A stretch of DNA of 64,000 nt from Nematostella vectensis (taxonomy: Eukaryota > Cnidaria > Anthozoa > Actiniaria > Edwardsiidae): positions 13,996,647-14,060,646 of the forward strand of contig NC_064038.1 in assembly GCF_932526225.1 (NCBI RefSeq). Reading direction: 5' to 3'. The position numbers and the translations under genes were made by a program. This document shows, one piece after another, positions 36,100 through 53,834 of the stretch; within the stretch, counting starts at the first letter, position 1; each line of letters opens with the position of its first letter. The notes under the pieces are model-generated. The model was given only the letters and a program-made list of their open reading frames with translations, was not told where the DNA came from and made no database searches.

Positions 36100-37245
36100 A
36101 CACCTTTTGCTGTTCAATAACGGGAAAGGGACATTCATTTGTGCCAAACGTTGTATCGTTAACGTGCATTGTACGTTCATCAACATCGCACGAAACATCC
36201 TTAGCGTGACTCGATCGAACTCGACTTTCAATAACAATGATTGAATATGCGCGAACATTCAAAAGCATCAACGGACAATCAATAACGCAATTGGGCATTC
36301 ATTCGGGATGGGATGAACATTCTTTTGCATGCAATCGAAAATTCAATTACACGTTTGGACAATCAGTAGCGTTTATTGACAATCGGTTATAAAAAATAGA
36401 AAATTCATTAGTGCTATTAACATAAACAAAGACAATCAATAAGCCCTTTCAGACAATCATGTTCATCAATGTGACATTCACCAATGTGGTTTGACAACCA
36501 TTTATCCGATTTAAACCAAACAACAAGGAAAAATAAAATTTCATTAGAGTTACTATTTTTCTTTTTTCTTTGAACAGTTGGCTCCTATAATTAAGAGAAA
36601 TATAGAACTATAAATAATTTTAACAAAAAAAAAAAACAGACAAACAAACAACACTTTTTGTGGAGGTTTTAAAAAAGCAAAAAGTATAAACTCACTCGTT
36701 CGCTCTAGAAAAACAGAAAACGTTTGTATAAGAAATGCCGCCAAGAAACCCCTCGAACACAGGGAAGAGCTAGATATAGGGAGGGAGAGAGCGTACCGCC
36801 AAGTATGTGGTCTAATTGGAAGAAATATCACAGTCACTTTGGCTATTTCGCCCACTAACGGTCTTATCTTCCACTTTTCTATCATCGGGGGAATGAATGC
36901 ACAAAGATTCAACGACTTCACAAACACGACTGAATCTTTACCCCAACGAAAACGTCACTTTTATTTATGACGGTGCACCAGCGCACCATAACCCACTAGA
37001 TACCGGCCCAAACACTGAGCTAAAAAGTTACCGCCCTACAGCGAATGGACATTGAATGTCCAAATGCGTTATTGTTTCTCCGTTGATGCTAATGAATCTT
37101 CACGAATATTCAATTATTGCTATTGAAAGTCAAGTCACGCTAAATGATGTTTCGTGCGATGTTGATGAACGTATAATACACGCTATCGATGTAACTTTTG
37201 GCAAAAATGAATGTACCTTTCCCGTTAATGAACAGCAAAAGGTGT
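36100..37245. mobile_element. Foldback element with arms of about 205 bp
   Basis: The left arm (36100 to about 36305) starts ACACCTTTTGCTGTTCA. The right arm (about 37043-37245) is its imperfect complement. Long shared words include ACGTTCATCAACATCGCACG and GCATCAACGGA. The roughly 740-bp centre is AT-rich and without a credible gene. Long imperfect arms and no coding sequence fit a non-autonomous foldback transposon. Confidence 0.75.
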
Positions 37246-37441
37246 AATTATTTTTGTACCGCGAACAAGCCGTGGTAGGCACACTCTACGGAGCCTGGTG
37301 CCGACCTTAGTACTGTTGAATCAGGGGGAAATATGAATGACAAAATCTGGCTTCCTTGGCCGTGGGGTAGGAGAGGCGTCGGCAAGAATACTTAAATTCT
37401 TTCCAGTAATGAATAATAAAAGCGCTTATTTGTTCATTTAG

Positions 37442-37663
37442 TTGATCCCCATGAAGCGCACGGGTATAATAACACCTGGTTTCTCACAGTACGACATTCC
37501 AAGCGGTGTATACATTTTCTGGTGCTCACAATTTTATCCTGACAGAAGAACTTGTCTTGGGCCTCGTTTGAACCATTCAACAGTGAATACACTTTTGTCC
37601 AACGTCCCTCAACATTACAATCTCCTATTTAAAGCATTTATTAATGGTATCTGGACGGATTGA
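37442..37663 (+). CDS. Exon-like frame, possible alternative last exon
   Basis: A phase-0 frame of 73 codons follows an acceptor-like TTGTTCATTTAG and ends in TGA. The peptide contains SGVYIFWCSQFYPDRR and NHST, which look like secreted-protein sequence with two cysteines. The last exon of the twelve-exon gene contains a strong internal donor, CCCGACG/GTAAGA near 35550, also phase 0. Splicing from there would replace the annotated C-terminus with this peptide. This is inference; a chance open frame of this length is also possible. Confidence 0.3.
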   Translation: MIPMKRTGIITPGFSQYDIPSGVYIFWCSQFYPDRRTCLGPRLNHSTVNTLLSNVPQHYNLLFKAFINGIWTD

Positions 37664-37823
37664 GTTTCTACGACATAAGTTCATAACCAAAACGTAGTCA
37701 TGAACGTTCTCAGCGTTTTCAGGGATTTACGACGATTTTCATATAACATATAACAAGCCCCGCAAAACAAAGGATTCAGCCGAACAACGTTTTTGTACCG
37801 CGGCTCTCATTTCCCCTCCTTTT

Positions 37824-43319
<5,496 letters not shown>

Positions 43320-45721
43320 CCTTGCGTATTACATAATCAACACAATTATTGCAGCTTACTCGTCTGTGACTCAAGAACTGTACTCCTAAGCCACTGGATG
43401 AACAATCTAATGAAGTGACTTCAACTGATCCAACCCCACATAAGAAATTCACTCTCTTGAATGCGACATAACTATTACGCTTAGGTCACGTGGTAGTAAC
43501 GATCCTCTTTGAATCGCAACGAGGTGTTCTGATTGGCTGAGCCAGTTTGGTAAATTCATTTAATGGAATAGGCCGATGTTTAAATGAGGGTTTGTTTGAA
43601 AAATAGAGTATTACCATTACAACTCCTGCCGCGTTGGGTTAATTAAAACGAAACCAAAACAGTTCTCAGAGCCTTCACGTTATTCCCATGTCTTTTAGTG
43701 TCTCTATTGAGGGCATTGCACTACACTGTATGGAATACATAAAACGAAAACATTTACACGAGTATAAATGCAGTATAATATAATCATCTCCGTAGGAGAT
43801 TTGCAGGCTAGACAGACTTGCTTGGAAGAGAAAAACGAAAATGTGTTCGAACCGAACATTTTCAATTCATTTAAAGCGAATTGCTGCCGCATTTCGAAAA
43901 TATGTGAGCTGCGCCACATCGTCGAGCGTGCATTTACGGCTTGCGTCTGAAATTCTTCAGACACTTTAAATGTTAACTGCATGGCGTTTTTTCTATATGA
44001 ATCAAGAAAGGTCACACTCTTACCATGTAAGGTTGCATGGCAAAGGATTGGATGACTGTGTTTTACTTCTAATAACCTTAGAATAATCCATTTACAGAAA
44101 TCAGGAGAAGTGAGCTGGTACCCAAGTAGGGTATTGAATCACCAAGGGATAAATCATTAATTTCCAATTGACATGAATTTCAAAACTCAAACCAGTCATC
44201 AAATATTTACAAGTCAAGGCTAAAATTAACAGATGTTAACTAGTATCAACCCCTATAAAAAATACGACTCCCATTCTTATGAGAAATATACAAAATTAGT
44301 CCTGACAACATGCTTTAGATTCATTGTAAAAGAAGAGAATGTATGACGCCTTATTCGATATCAATGTCAATTAAAATGATAAATGCACGTTGATAGGATT
44401 ACCCTGAAAGGGGCGGTGGAGCTGACTAAGTGTGCCCCCCCCCAGTCTACCCACTTCTTTTTACCCTGCTAACAAAACTTTTCCCTAGTTTCCCTCGCTG
44501 TTTTGGTTACGCGTGTTGTTTAAAAAAAAAAAAAAAAAACTTTACCAAAACATAAACGGAACATCGCGAAAATCCAGAGAAGTGAATCGGCAAGTGTTTA
44601 AATAAGAGAAAGAGAAGTACTGCTAGTAGGGCACCTTTTCTATTTGCCAGCTAATAACACGTTTGATTTGAACCGTAGAAGATCGATAGACGTCGGTAGC
44701 CCACTTGAACAAACTGAAGCCTTGTTAGAAACGCAATTTTTATCTTGAGGTTTCCATATCAGAAGTTTACGAAAGAGCGAGGAAGGGCGTGAGTGCCATC
44801 GAGACCACGTGATAGCTCTTTGGCCTTGCAAACGCAAATTTCACGAATTAAAAAAGAAATTTAAATATCGAAAGAGTAAGTTCGTTATACCAACAAGAAA
44901 ATAAATAGAACAATGTCGATAGGTGTCTTTGTAACTTGCTTTTTCAGCGCCCTTATCGAAATTGTACGGAATAACCGCTGATTTTGATGCGTTGCAAGTG
45001 CGGGCGAGGACTTTAAAAAGAAACCTCATATACTAAGATCAGAATGTGTGTTTCACTTTCTTTTTTTTATTTCGAAATTGCGTAGAAATGATAACTCTAT
45101 ATCTCTTGTTTGTACATAAATAAAAGCTAATAAGATATACAGTTAAATAATATATAATAATAAATCAAAATAATAATAATAATAATAATAGTAATAAAGG
45201 AAATCATATTTTGTAAACGTAAAGTATCAGACGTTCGACAAGAACAGTAGATAAATACCCAATGAACATAAATATACCTATGGTTGTACGAGAACGAGTT
45301 TTGAATTAGATGGATACACCTAGAGTATACAACCACAAACGATAAAGGATTGCTAACAGATCACTCATTTTGTTATTATCGCGGCCATGTAAAACATAAA
45401 TTCTGACGCCTGACCCTAACCATTCTGATTAGCTCGCTTGGAAATGACTTTCATGTCTAATCAAGGCGGCCATACTGTAACACACTGACACCATTTCCGG
45501 TTAAATATTTTTCGGTTCAAAACCGTCCCCTGTATACTACGTTTTACCTGAAAACACAGCGGATGATGGTAAATAGTGTACTAGCTGAGTCAGTAATATA
45601 AAGGGACAGGGTGTTACGGCTGGGCGGAACTGCACACTACGATGAAATGAGCCCCAGAGAATGGAATATTGCCGTGTGTCTCAAGTTTATAAAAAGTATA
45701 ATATTGAGACTTTCCTGGCAG
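43320..45721. other. Intergenic region between receptor 5' end and EEP 3' end
   Basis: No gene, RNA or clear transposon is recognised in this 2.4-kb stretch. It must contain the promoter of the receptor gene, just above 43319, and the 3' UTR of the EEP gene. Short AT repeats occur near 45160-45190. Confidence 0.45.
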
Positions 45722-48700
45722 CTATTCTGATTTACCCATGTCAAACTCAGTCACAATCATACGGTGATCAGAAATGGTGAACTCCTCTGGCCAAACCTGT
45801 AAATAGAAGAAAGAGCTTGAGTCAGAATACAAAAAGAGCAGGTTTTTTTCAATCAATCAAATTCTTCTATCTGCGTTAATGCACGACGTTTAAAGTCTTG
45901 CCTGAAAGAGTCTCAATAAAGACGAAAGATTGAGAGATATTAATGTTCAGAAGCAAGGAGGTGTAAACATGTTAACAAGCTTTCATCAGAAATTAAAAGA
46001 TCTAGCCTCACCTGATCATTGTACTGTTGTGGTAGCATGATTGAAGACTTGGGGGATATCGCACATGAACCTGAATTTCTGTAGACATAAACAATAACAA
46101 AATGAAAACTCATCTCTTTTTTTTATCTATTCAATTTTCTAAAATTTTTTTTAGCAATACTACAGGAAGGTTCCTTGTCTTAAGACGGCATTCCCCTGAT
46201 TGTTCCAGTAGAATCAAGGGCAAAGTACCTTTGCTAAAGAGGTTATATACTGAATTATAATAAGTACTCCATAGTACAAAGTTAATTAAACAATCAAATA
46301 TAATGGTTAAGTTAAGTTTAATGTCCGTTCACACAGCCGCCTGTGATTCAACATAAACAACAAGAAAGAAGAATTATTTCTGAGCACTTCAGGGTTGAAT
46401 GGCTTACCTGTAGAATATATAATCCACTGAGAGCTCTCTTCCCCTGTGGTCCTTGTGGGTAACTCCAGCCTCTCTTCCATTTACGACCTTATATGAGGAG
46501 GCAAAGCCACTCCCCTTGACGAACTGGTAGACAGGGTTGGTTTCTGGGCTGTTAAAATCTCCTGTAAGGATGACTGGGATGGAATGGAGCTCTTTCCTTG
46601 AAAGAAGGGAAATGTTTCGATGAGAATCATAAGAAAGAAGATTCCACACTGGGCTGAGGTGTTATGTTAAATGTGTTGGATAAGCATGGCTGTCAAACAC
46701 GTGTTTATTCAAGTTTTATAAAAATGTTTTTATACTTACTGTTTAAGAAATTTATCTATCCCGCTGACTACTTTCTTCACTTGGGACTGCAGGGAGATAA
46801 ACATGTATTATACAGGGGCGGATCTAGCTTTTCCCTAGGGGGGGGGGGGGGGGGGGGGGGTTGGCTCAGTGACAAAGGGGGAGGGGTAATTACATATGGC
46901 TTTCTGGTAGCCTGAAGGGGGGTTTAAAACCCCTAAACCCTCCCCTAGATCCCCTACTGTTAGAATCTAGTGAAAATGCTACTTTTAATGCACAGATATT
47001 TGCGCATAATGTTTCCAGTAGTCCCAAAGCACCAACCAAAACATTTTTTGCCAGATTTAGATTTTCCAGTAAATAACTGGCTTTATTGTTGCTATTGGAC
47101 AGTTGCTTACATGACTCTGCATATTTTTGTATCTACAGTAGCCTGCCCAATTTCCTACCTGACCTGCATACAAACCCCTTAGGGACAACTCTCGATTTCA
47201 TTGCTCTTCTCATAGAGAAGAAAAACCTGGTTACTTGTGAGAGGCTGGATCACTTGTGAGATATTTCTGAGATAAATCTGACCGCCCCCGGTGCCTTGAA
47301 TTATCTCCAGGTGACGTTTATTATCGGATTTGGCTAAGAAAAAGTTTGACTTATAGACTTACGACATACTAAAGTGATCTATTGGGTCCAGAATGCCCTT
47401 TTTTATCTGATTCGCTTACGCTTTATAGTTCTGTCTGCAAATAGTATGTCTATTGCGAACCAGAAGTGGCCGTTGTGGGGGGCACCCTCCCTCTCCCCCT
47501 GGGTACATGCCTGAACATATACATCAAATAACTTGTAAAACAGCATTCCCAGTCATTACTTACCATTCTAACATACTCATCGAGTATATTATGGCAGTAG
47601 GAGATATGGGTAGTAGCTAGAATAACCTAGGAAATAAGCCAGCCATTTAAGATCATTTCCATACAGGCTAAGTTTAGATATCATATTATCCATGAGCTGC
47701 CTTATTCAATGCAAAATGAAGCTACAGGGCCAGCCGGGCTAATGGCTAGCCAGGGTGTATGTGCACAGCATTTTGGATGACAGTTGTCTTCTAGTAGTGG
47801 TTTGTGGTGTTTTTGGTACACCATTTTAGGGTCAAATTCTTAAAAAAAACCATTACTTAGGTAATTACCAAGGAGAGATATGGAAAATTTGAAATCACTA
47901 CTATTGTTTCGAACTTTATAAAAGCTAAAGGCCACAAAACAGGCTCTGCTTTCTTTGGCTGTTGCTCAAGAATGGTTGAATGATTGCCTAAGTTTTGTAT
48001 GTACAGCCTTCCTTCTCTCTTTGGCAATTGAGTGTAATCTTCCAGGATTTTGTCAATGGCAATGAATATTTCCTAAAAGTATTTCGGAACTATGCATAAC
48101 CGACCAGTAAGAGGAACATGTAGGAAGTTACATTTTATGAATAAAGTGTAAATATCCTGGAAGATCACAAAGTAAAACGCCAAAACAAGGTACCTGCTTA
48201 TCTTGATCTGGAAGTGCTATATGCAATAATAGTGCCACCCTGTTCCCGTAATCATCAAAATTAAAAGACTGCACACCCAGTAGGCTGAAAAACAAACATA
48301 AAAATGGCAAAATGGGAACTAGATAATGCAAAATGGGAAAAAGAAATTTCAGAGGTGAAGAGGGGTGGAATTAAATGTCTAGACATACAGGAGAAGGTAG
48401 TTATACTTTCTAGAAATTAGATTTTAGAAGGTAATTATACATTCTAGAAATGTTGTGAAGTTAATAGTTTTTAGCTGCAATAGCTGGTATAAACTATATA
48501 CTGTATTATTATCATTATAATGATAATGACAGTACAACACTTTGAAGAATGCCTGATTCCTAGCCTCACACAATTTTTTTTACCTCATATTTTTTACTTC
48601 TTATTCTGTGCAAATCGAAAGCATACTGTGTGATTATAGAAGTCTTACTTGATTTATGAGAAAACGAAATTGTTACTGGACTTCATGATGCAATTATGAT

Positions 48701-49366
48701 GATGATGATGATGATATGTTTATTACTAGCCTTTTTCAGTAACATATCATCATCATCATTGCCCTAAGCAAGGTTATCACAAGCTGTGATCCTTTATCAT
48801 TTTAAATATTTTATGGGGTGAAATGTAAGGTTAAGCCTAGGTTATATTTATAGATGAACTGCTGACCTAGCAGATCTGTGAAGGAGTATAGCCAAACCAT
48901 CCATCTTGTAACCTTGTCTCTTCAGTTTCAATATCCTGTATCTAAATCAAAAAAGAGAAATTATTGGATAATACATATAATACTTTACTGAATAAAGATA
49001 GGGTAGTAAACATACAATAAATTATTACTCAATCACAGGAAATAGGACACTTGTAAGGCATGTGTTGGCAGCGAGGTAAGTGGAAAACTGGTGCAGGGCT
49101 TGTAGCAACAAAATTAAAACATTGCTACACCCCATGTTTCCTTGTAATGATTGCACTGTCAAAATCAAGATTTAAGGAAAAACACTTTTCACCCTTACTT
49201 GTCTCCAAGCTTGCTTTCAAACAGATCCTCCACATCATGGTTAAACCAGAACTCTTGTAAGCATATAGCGTCTAAGTGAGGCTGTTCTTTGAGCATGTCT
49301 ATGATAGACTGCGACCTTCTCATGTAGAGGTTTGGCTTAGAGCTTTCCCATGCACTCCACCAACCC
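45722..49366 (-). CDS. Endonuclease/exonuclease/phosphatase family protein (At1g02270-like)
   Basis: Eight in-phase exons on minus: 49199-49366, 48867-48935, 48194-48284, 47564-47626, 46740-46786, 46408-46596, 46012-46078 and 45722-45796 (stop). Active-site motifs of the EEP superfamily appear in order: LQEFWF (metal-binding Glu), TTHISYCHN, GDFNSPETNPVY (Asp and Asn), VTHKDHRGR, VDYIFYR, and SDHRMIV near the C-terminus (general-base His). The order and words such as GWWSAWESS and GDG/MDGLA best match the family of plant At1g02270, which in plants also carries an EF-hand tail absent here. Mg-dependent phosphodiester cleavage is expected; the substrate (RNA, DNA, lipid or phosphoester) cannot be read from sequence. 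The first coding exon, with the N-terminal strand of the fold, was not found between 49367 and 50760. Confidence 0.85.
46813..46956. mobile_element. Small element with poly-G core in an EEP intron
   Basis: Starts ACAGGGGCGGATCTAGC and ends CTAGATCCCCTACTG, with a poly-G run inside. The words GGCTCAGTGACAAAGGGGG and ACATATGGCTTTCTGG are shared with 56028-56185 in the same order, so the two are copies of one family. Confidence 0.7.
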
Positions 49367-49566
49367 CTGACAAATAAACAAAATGAAAACCTTAAATAAT
49401 AACAAATTTAAACCTTGAAGACAATAGAGTTTTTGCCTGCTTAAATCACAATACTTGAGAGGTAGGTGGTTTTACACCAAAGAAAGGCTCAAATAGGTGT
49501 GCATGTTACTTCTTCCTGCCAAAAGCAAGTAAACACACAAGAACAGCAACATTTCTTAAAATCTTA

Positions 49567-49715
49567 CTGTACAGGACCCAAAATGATCCCAGGACCCGAA
49601 ACGATCCCCAAAAGTTCCCCAACTGATCCCGGGACCCGAAACGATCCCCAAGAGTCCCCACAAGGAATTGCAGTAATGGACAAACAAAAGGAATGTGGAA
49701 GGACTGGCTTTCAGT
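49567..49715. repeat. Inverted repeat pair, left copy
   Basis: It contains GGACCCGAAACGATCCCC twice and AAGGAATTGCAGTAATGGAC. The complement of this block occurs at 51118-51275 (ATTACCGCAATTCCTTGAGG and GGATCGTTTCGGGTCC). The two copies face each other across 1.4 kb that includes the probable EEP promoter. Confidence 0.65.
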
Positions 49716-49779
49716 TTTAAAAACATATAAAACATTCTAGCATCATTTGTATTACTATAATATTAACTAAAACTATAGT

Positions 49780-50381
49780 CAGGGCTTCTGGAATTACGCG
49801 GAAAAAACTCAAAATTACGCGGGATTCTTTGCTAAATTACGCGCTAAATTACGTGGAAAACCACTCATTACGCGGGATTTTGCAATACTTTTTTCTTTAA
49901 AAATCAAAATTTCGCGGGATTCTTTACTGAATTATGCGCTAAATTACACTGAATATCAACTGCTACGCCCAAACTACATTTTGTACCGAAGAAAAGCACG
50001 AAATAAATTGAAAAGGTTAATTTTTTACGCAAAAATATCTTAGGCTCCTAGCCACCAGCTCCGAATTGGCTCCTAGCCACCAGCTCCGAATTGGCTACTA
50101 GCCACCAGCCAATTAAAAAAGGTATTTTATTATTAGTCCTAGGCCTTCGCGGTTTAGAAAAGAACGCCTAGTCATTTCATTAGTTTTCTCATGCTTACGA
50201 AGAATATCTGTCTTTTTTTACGAGAAATAGAGGTGAGAACCCTAAAAGAACACATCAGCTGTGCACTTAAATGTTTTGTCTTAAACATTTAGCCAAATTA
50301 CGCGGGATTACGCGGAAATTTGTGGATTACGCGTAGAAATCCAAAACGCTTCCGCACAAGCGCGTAATTCCAGAAGCCCTG
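49780..50381. mobile_element. 602-bp inverted-repeat transposon with TATAGT target duplication
   Basis: Both ends carry CAGGGCTTCTGGAATTACGCG as inverted repeats. TATAGT flanks the element at 49774-49779 and 50382-50387. The interior contains repeated AAATTACGCGGGATT words and three copies of GGCTCCTAGCCACCAG. No coding sequence. A second copy enters the window at 63559. Confidence 0.85.
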
Positions 50382-50752
50382 TATAGTATTAACATTTTAA
50401 TTTACGACTGCGCGGGAAAAACAGTGGTTGAGTCAGAAATTGGGGTCAAATGACAATTTCCGCGATAGTAATTTGAAGAACCAGGCGTGAATAAATCATT
50501 TATAGATAACAAGACTTAAAAGAAAGTCTCGACATCGATCCACAGATATAAAACATAAGGTTATTCAAGGTTACTTTTGCGCATGTTTGTTTGTATTCGG
50601 TGATTGAAAGACCTATCATGAGATCATGCAGGGTTCTACGGCCGACTAGGTGAAGGAAATTAAAAACTCACATAAATATTGCTTTCAGCTAAAGCCACAT
50701 CTTGCAACAGTAGTAAAAGGGTTGTTTGAGTGCATTACTCAGTGTGCTTTTG

Positions 50753-50767
50753 TCATTCCGCCATCTT
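50753..50767 (-). promoter_or_regulatory. YY1-type motif at the probable EEP transcription start
   Basis: On minus the sequence reads AAGATGGCGGAATGA, a motif common at animal transcription starts. About 100 bases downstream lies a good donor, TTTAT/GTGAGT. A short untranslated first exon from here is plausible. The motif's own ATG is closed after two codons. Confidence 0.4.
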
Positions 50768-51117
50768 CTCGGCCAAAACGCCTGCCTAAAATGTGTCGGT
50801 AAATATTCGCTCATGTGAACATGGATTTCGTGGTGAAATACACGTTTGGTTGTCAAATGAATATGGATTTTTAGGTGTGATGTTTGCCGGAAACGAGATT
50901 TATATTGTCAGAGTTGTGTCATGAACATGCAAATGTTTAGTGTGATGGAAGGTCAAACGAAGTTTGGTTGTTCTGAGCAAGGCTGTGCTTTGGCTGTGCT
51001 ATGTTAATGTTGTTTCCCTTTCAGTAGCAATTAAAAGTTGTGTATTTGTATTGGACTCTGTTTATGGGTTTACCGCCGGGGCAAAAGCCTTAATTATGCT
51101 TTAAGAATTGCAAGTGA

Positions 51118-51275
51118 TTTCTTCTGCTTTCCCTTTGTCCATTACCGCAATTCCTTGAGGTCGATTTCGGGAACTCCTCGATATGGTTTCGGGTCCCGGG
51201 ATAGCTTGGGGTACTTTTGGGGATCATTTCAGGTCCTGGGATCGTTTCGGGTCCTGGGATCATTCCGGGTGGAGT
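51118..51275. repeat. Inverted repeat pair, right copy
   Basis: Complement of 49567-49715 with extra copies of TCGGGTCCTGGGAT. There is no coding potential, and the repeats generate open frames in several phases. Confidence 0.6.
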
Positions 51276-51794
51276 AAAACAGACAGGCCTCCCAACTATT
51301 GTATTTCTAACCTCAAAAAGGTCTATTCCTTTGGGCAGAGTAATGAGTGTTACATGGGACATGGGTTATCCATGCACCTTTGGAAGGAAGAAGAAGCTAC
51401 CAACTACCTTATCTAAGTAAACTTTGACAAACAACTGGCTATGTATATTATGATTTTTTTCTAGACTTCTCGACAGGAGAAATGTAAAACCAAAAAAAAA
51501 AAAAAAAAGAGAAAAATCTAGATTAACCAAGTGGCCTGCGATGGCCATGACCATGTCTCTTCTCTATTGAGTTTTTTTTTTTCAACCAATCAATCTTTAT
51601 TTGCATATAATAAAATATACAGTGCCAGTCAAAGCAAGTGGCTTACATGAAAGGGGAGTTTAAAATAGAAGAGCCTGCAGTGGAGGCAGGAATTTCCCAC
51701 AGGACACAGGAGTCTATCAACAATGCACAATAATGCACAAGGTGGGTGAGGCCTGGACTCCACAGGAAACTTGTTATTCTCTTTGCTGCTATTA

Positions 51795-52683
51795 GGGAGT
51801 GTTCACTATTTAAGGGGGGGGGTCGGTATTCAGCTCCACTCCACTTGTTTTTTTAGTTTTCTGTACAACCCCCCCCCCCCCCCCCCCAGCAACATTGATG
51901 ACCCCCCCAGGAGAAACCCAAAAACTTGTTTGATCCCCCTCTTTAAAAATCTGCAAAACTACATTTATAATACGAAATATAGATACATATAAACAAATTA
52001 TGCAATGTATAACAACCAAGAAATGATATTTCTTATCATAAATAAGTCAACTGTGGCCTTGTGGCGGTTTGAAAACAGTAACGAATATGTATCTATACCT
52101 ATATCTTTGCATGCCATATCACTAGTCCATATCAAGCAGGACAATTTTGTATTTTACTGCATGGGGCTGTCCTAAAGATAAAATAGTCCTGTCCCTTGGT
52201 CTGATAGATCTCCCAGATCTGGTACTCGCGGGGGTGTCCAAAGGAAAGGTATCCGAGTAAGATTTTTTTACACGTTGACATTATCTAATAACCTGCCATA
52301 CTAGATTCCTAGTATATTTTACAAATGCATATATTTCAGTTATTGTTTTTTTATTGATCCTATAGGTCAAGCTTAAATGAACTCACTACCGGGTAATAAG
52401 CATTATTGAATTTGTCATTTGTGGGAAAGCGTTCACGGCTAAACAGCAATCAATGTAGCCTAAATATGTTATTGGCAACGCTAGGAAACAGCTTTTCTTG
52501 CATTTTGTTTACTCATTTCAATAATAATAAATAAAAAAAGTTTCCTACTTTTAAAGGATGTAACTTGTTTGACCCCCCTTTCAACCACATTGAAACTTTT
52601 ATGACCCCCCCATTCACGTACCCAAGACTTTTAGCCCCCCCCATGTTGGAACCGACCCCCGGCCATAAATAATGAACACTCCC
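51795..52683. mobile_element. 889-bp inverted-repeat element with TTA flanks
   Basis: Begins GGGAGTGTTCACTATTTA and ends with the near-complement TAAATAATGAACACTCCC. TTA stands on both sides (51792-51794 and 52684-52686). The ends also share GGGGGTCGG and its complement. The interior is C-rich at the ends and AT-rich inside, without a transposase, so it is non-autonomous. Confidence 0.75.
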
Positions 52684-53055
52684 TTAGCAGGTAAATTAAA
52701 AGGAATAAGCTTTGTTTTAATCCCCCCACATACATAGCCCAGGTTTATACAATGACATTCATAAAACGCCCCTCTCTGATTGGTATAGGGTACAATGTGT
52801 TATTAGAGGAAACATTCCTGCATTACCCAGAACTAAATTGTAACATAAGAAAACATTTGAATTGTTGTATAAAACAGATAGACCTGTCCTCTGGTGATAG
52901 ATGCACAGAAGACATCACAGTGTGTCATAAACAACAGTCTCGCAACTGTGTGTCTACTGCGACTGTGCCTATGACGACTGTGTGTTTACTGCAACTGTGT
53001 GTCGGACAGACACAAAAAATGAGATCTAGTTCTCAAGAAAAATCACAAGAATTAA

Positions 53056-53830
53056 GGGCCTATGGTACTATCTTGTTGCTACGAAAGGGAAAAGCGCTTT
53101 ATTCAGTTAAATAGACTAAAATTGCCACGCATTTTCCAACTTGGTTCTGTGGCCCAGTGGTTAGCACCTTTGACTCGTAAGCAAGCGTTCCAGGTTTAAT
53201 CCCCGGCCGAGTCTTTTTTTTATTATTATTTTCTTCAAAACTCCAAGTTGTTGTTTTTTTTCCAAGAGATCAAAATAAACTTTCGGCATTTTGTAGAAGA
53301 AAATGTAATTATGTTTTTCGAGAATAAAAATAGATGGCGAAAAAACAAGATGGCGGCCATTTCCACACGAGAAAAACACGTTAATTTTGAACATTTTACA
53401 ACAATTGCGATTGTTTTTCATTAAAACCATTGATATTACCATTCCTAACAACTAAGCGCATGGGATTTTTGATTTTTGAAGAAATGAAAAAGTTATTACC
53501 AAATATGTGGTTTTCGAAGAACATAAAAATTCACCATTTCTCGCAGTATCAAAATTTCGCAAATCCGATGCGTGAAGTTTTAGAAAATAGTGATGTTAAA
53601 ATATTTCTGCAAAAAAAATTATGGTAGATTTGAACAGTAGCTTCTCCGACACGTTTTTATGTTCTGGGTCACGTGACCATGGGAGGGGTCAGATGACGTC
53701 ATCACTTGTGTTATTTAGGTCTAAAACACTTATGTTGAAAGTTCCAAGAGATTTGACAAAAAAAACAGAAGCTTTTATACAACAAACTAATTTCCCTAGC
53801 AACGGACTCGAAAGATAGTACCATAGGCCC
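53056..53830. mobile_element. TTAA-flanked element A, contains a tRNA-like gene
   Basis: A 775-bp element between TTAA at 53052-53055 and 53831-53834. Its ends are perfect inverted repeats of about 19 bp (GGGCCTATGGTACTATCTT). No transposase frame. TTAA duplications are typical of piggyBac-type integration, but the terminal bases differ from the usual CCY start, so class assignment is open. A tRNA-like segment lies near its left end. Confidence 0.8.
53143..53213 (+). tRNA. tRNA-Thr(CGU)-like sequence, probably a pseudogene or SINE head
   Basis: A 71-nt segment folds roughly as a tRNA. The acceptor arms GGTTCTG and CCGAGTC pair with wobbles and one mismatch. The D-arm region GGCCCAGTGGTTAGCAC resembles an A box. 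The anticodon loop is CTCGTAA (CGT at 53176-53178), and the T-loop region GGTTTAATCCC resembles a B box but departs from GGTTCRANYCC. A run of T, a Pol III stop, follows. The degenerate T-loop makes a working tRNA unlikely. Confidence 0.45.
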
Positions 53831-53834
53831 TTAA

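Larger units (their letters stand above)
35747..37823. other. Region between convergent gene ends
   Basis: This lies between the 3' end of the twelve-exon gene (+) and the 3' end of the glycine-receptor-like gene (-). It contains a poly-G run at about 35776-35796, a long inverted-repeat element at 36100-37245 and an exon-like frame at 37442-37663. No independent gene is evident. Confidence 0.5.

Noticed and set aside
36553-36927. 124-codon minus-strand frame
   Set aside because: Lies inside the foldback element, is hydrophobic because of T-rich sequence, and resembles no transposase.
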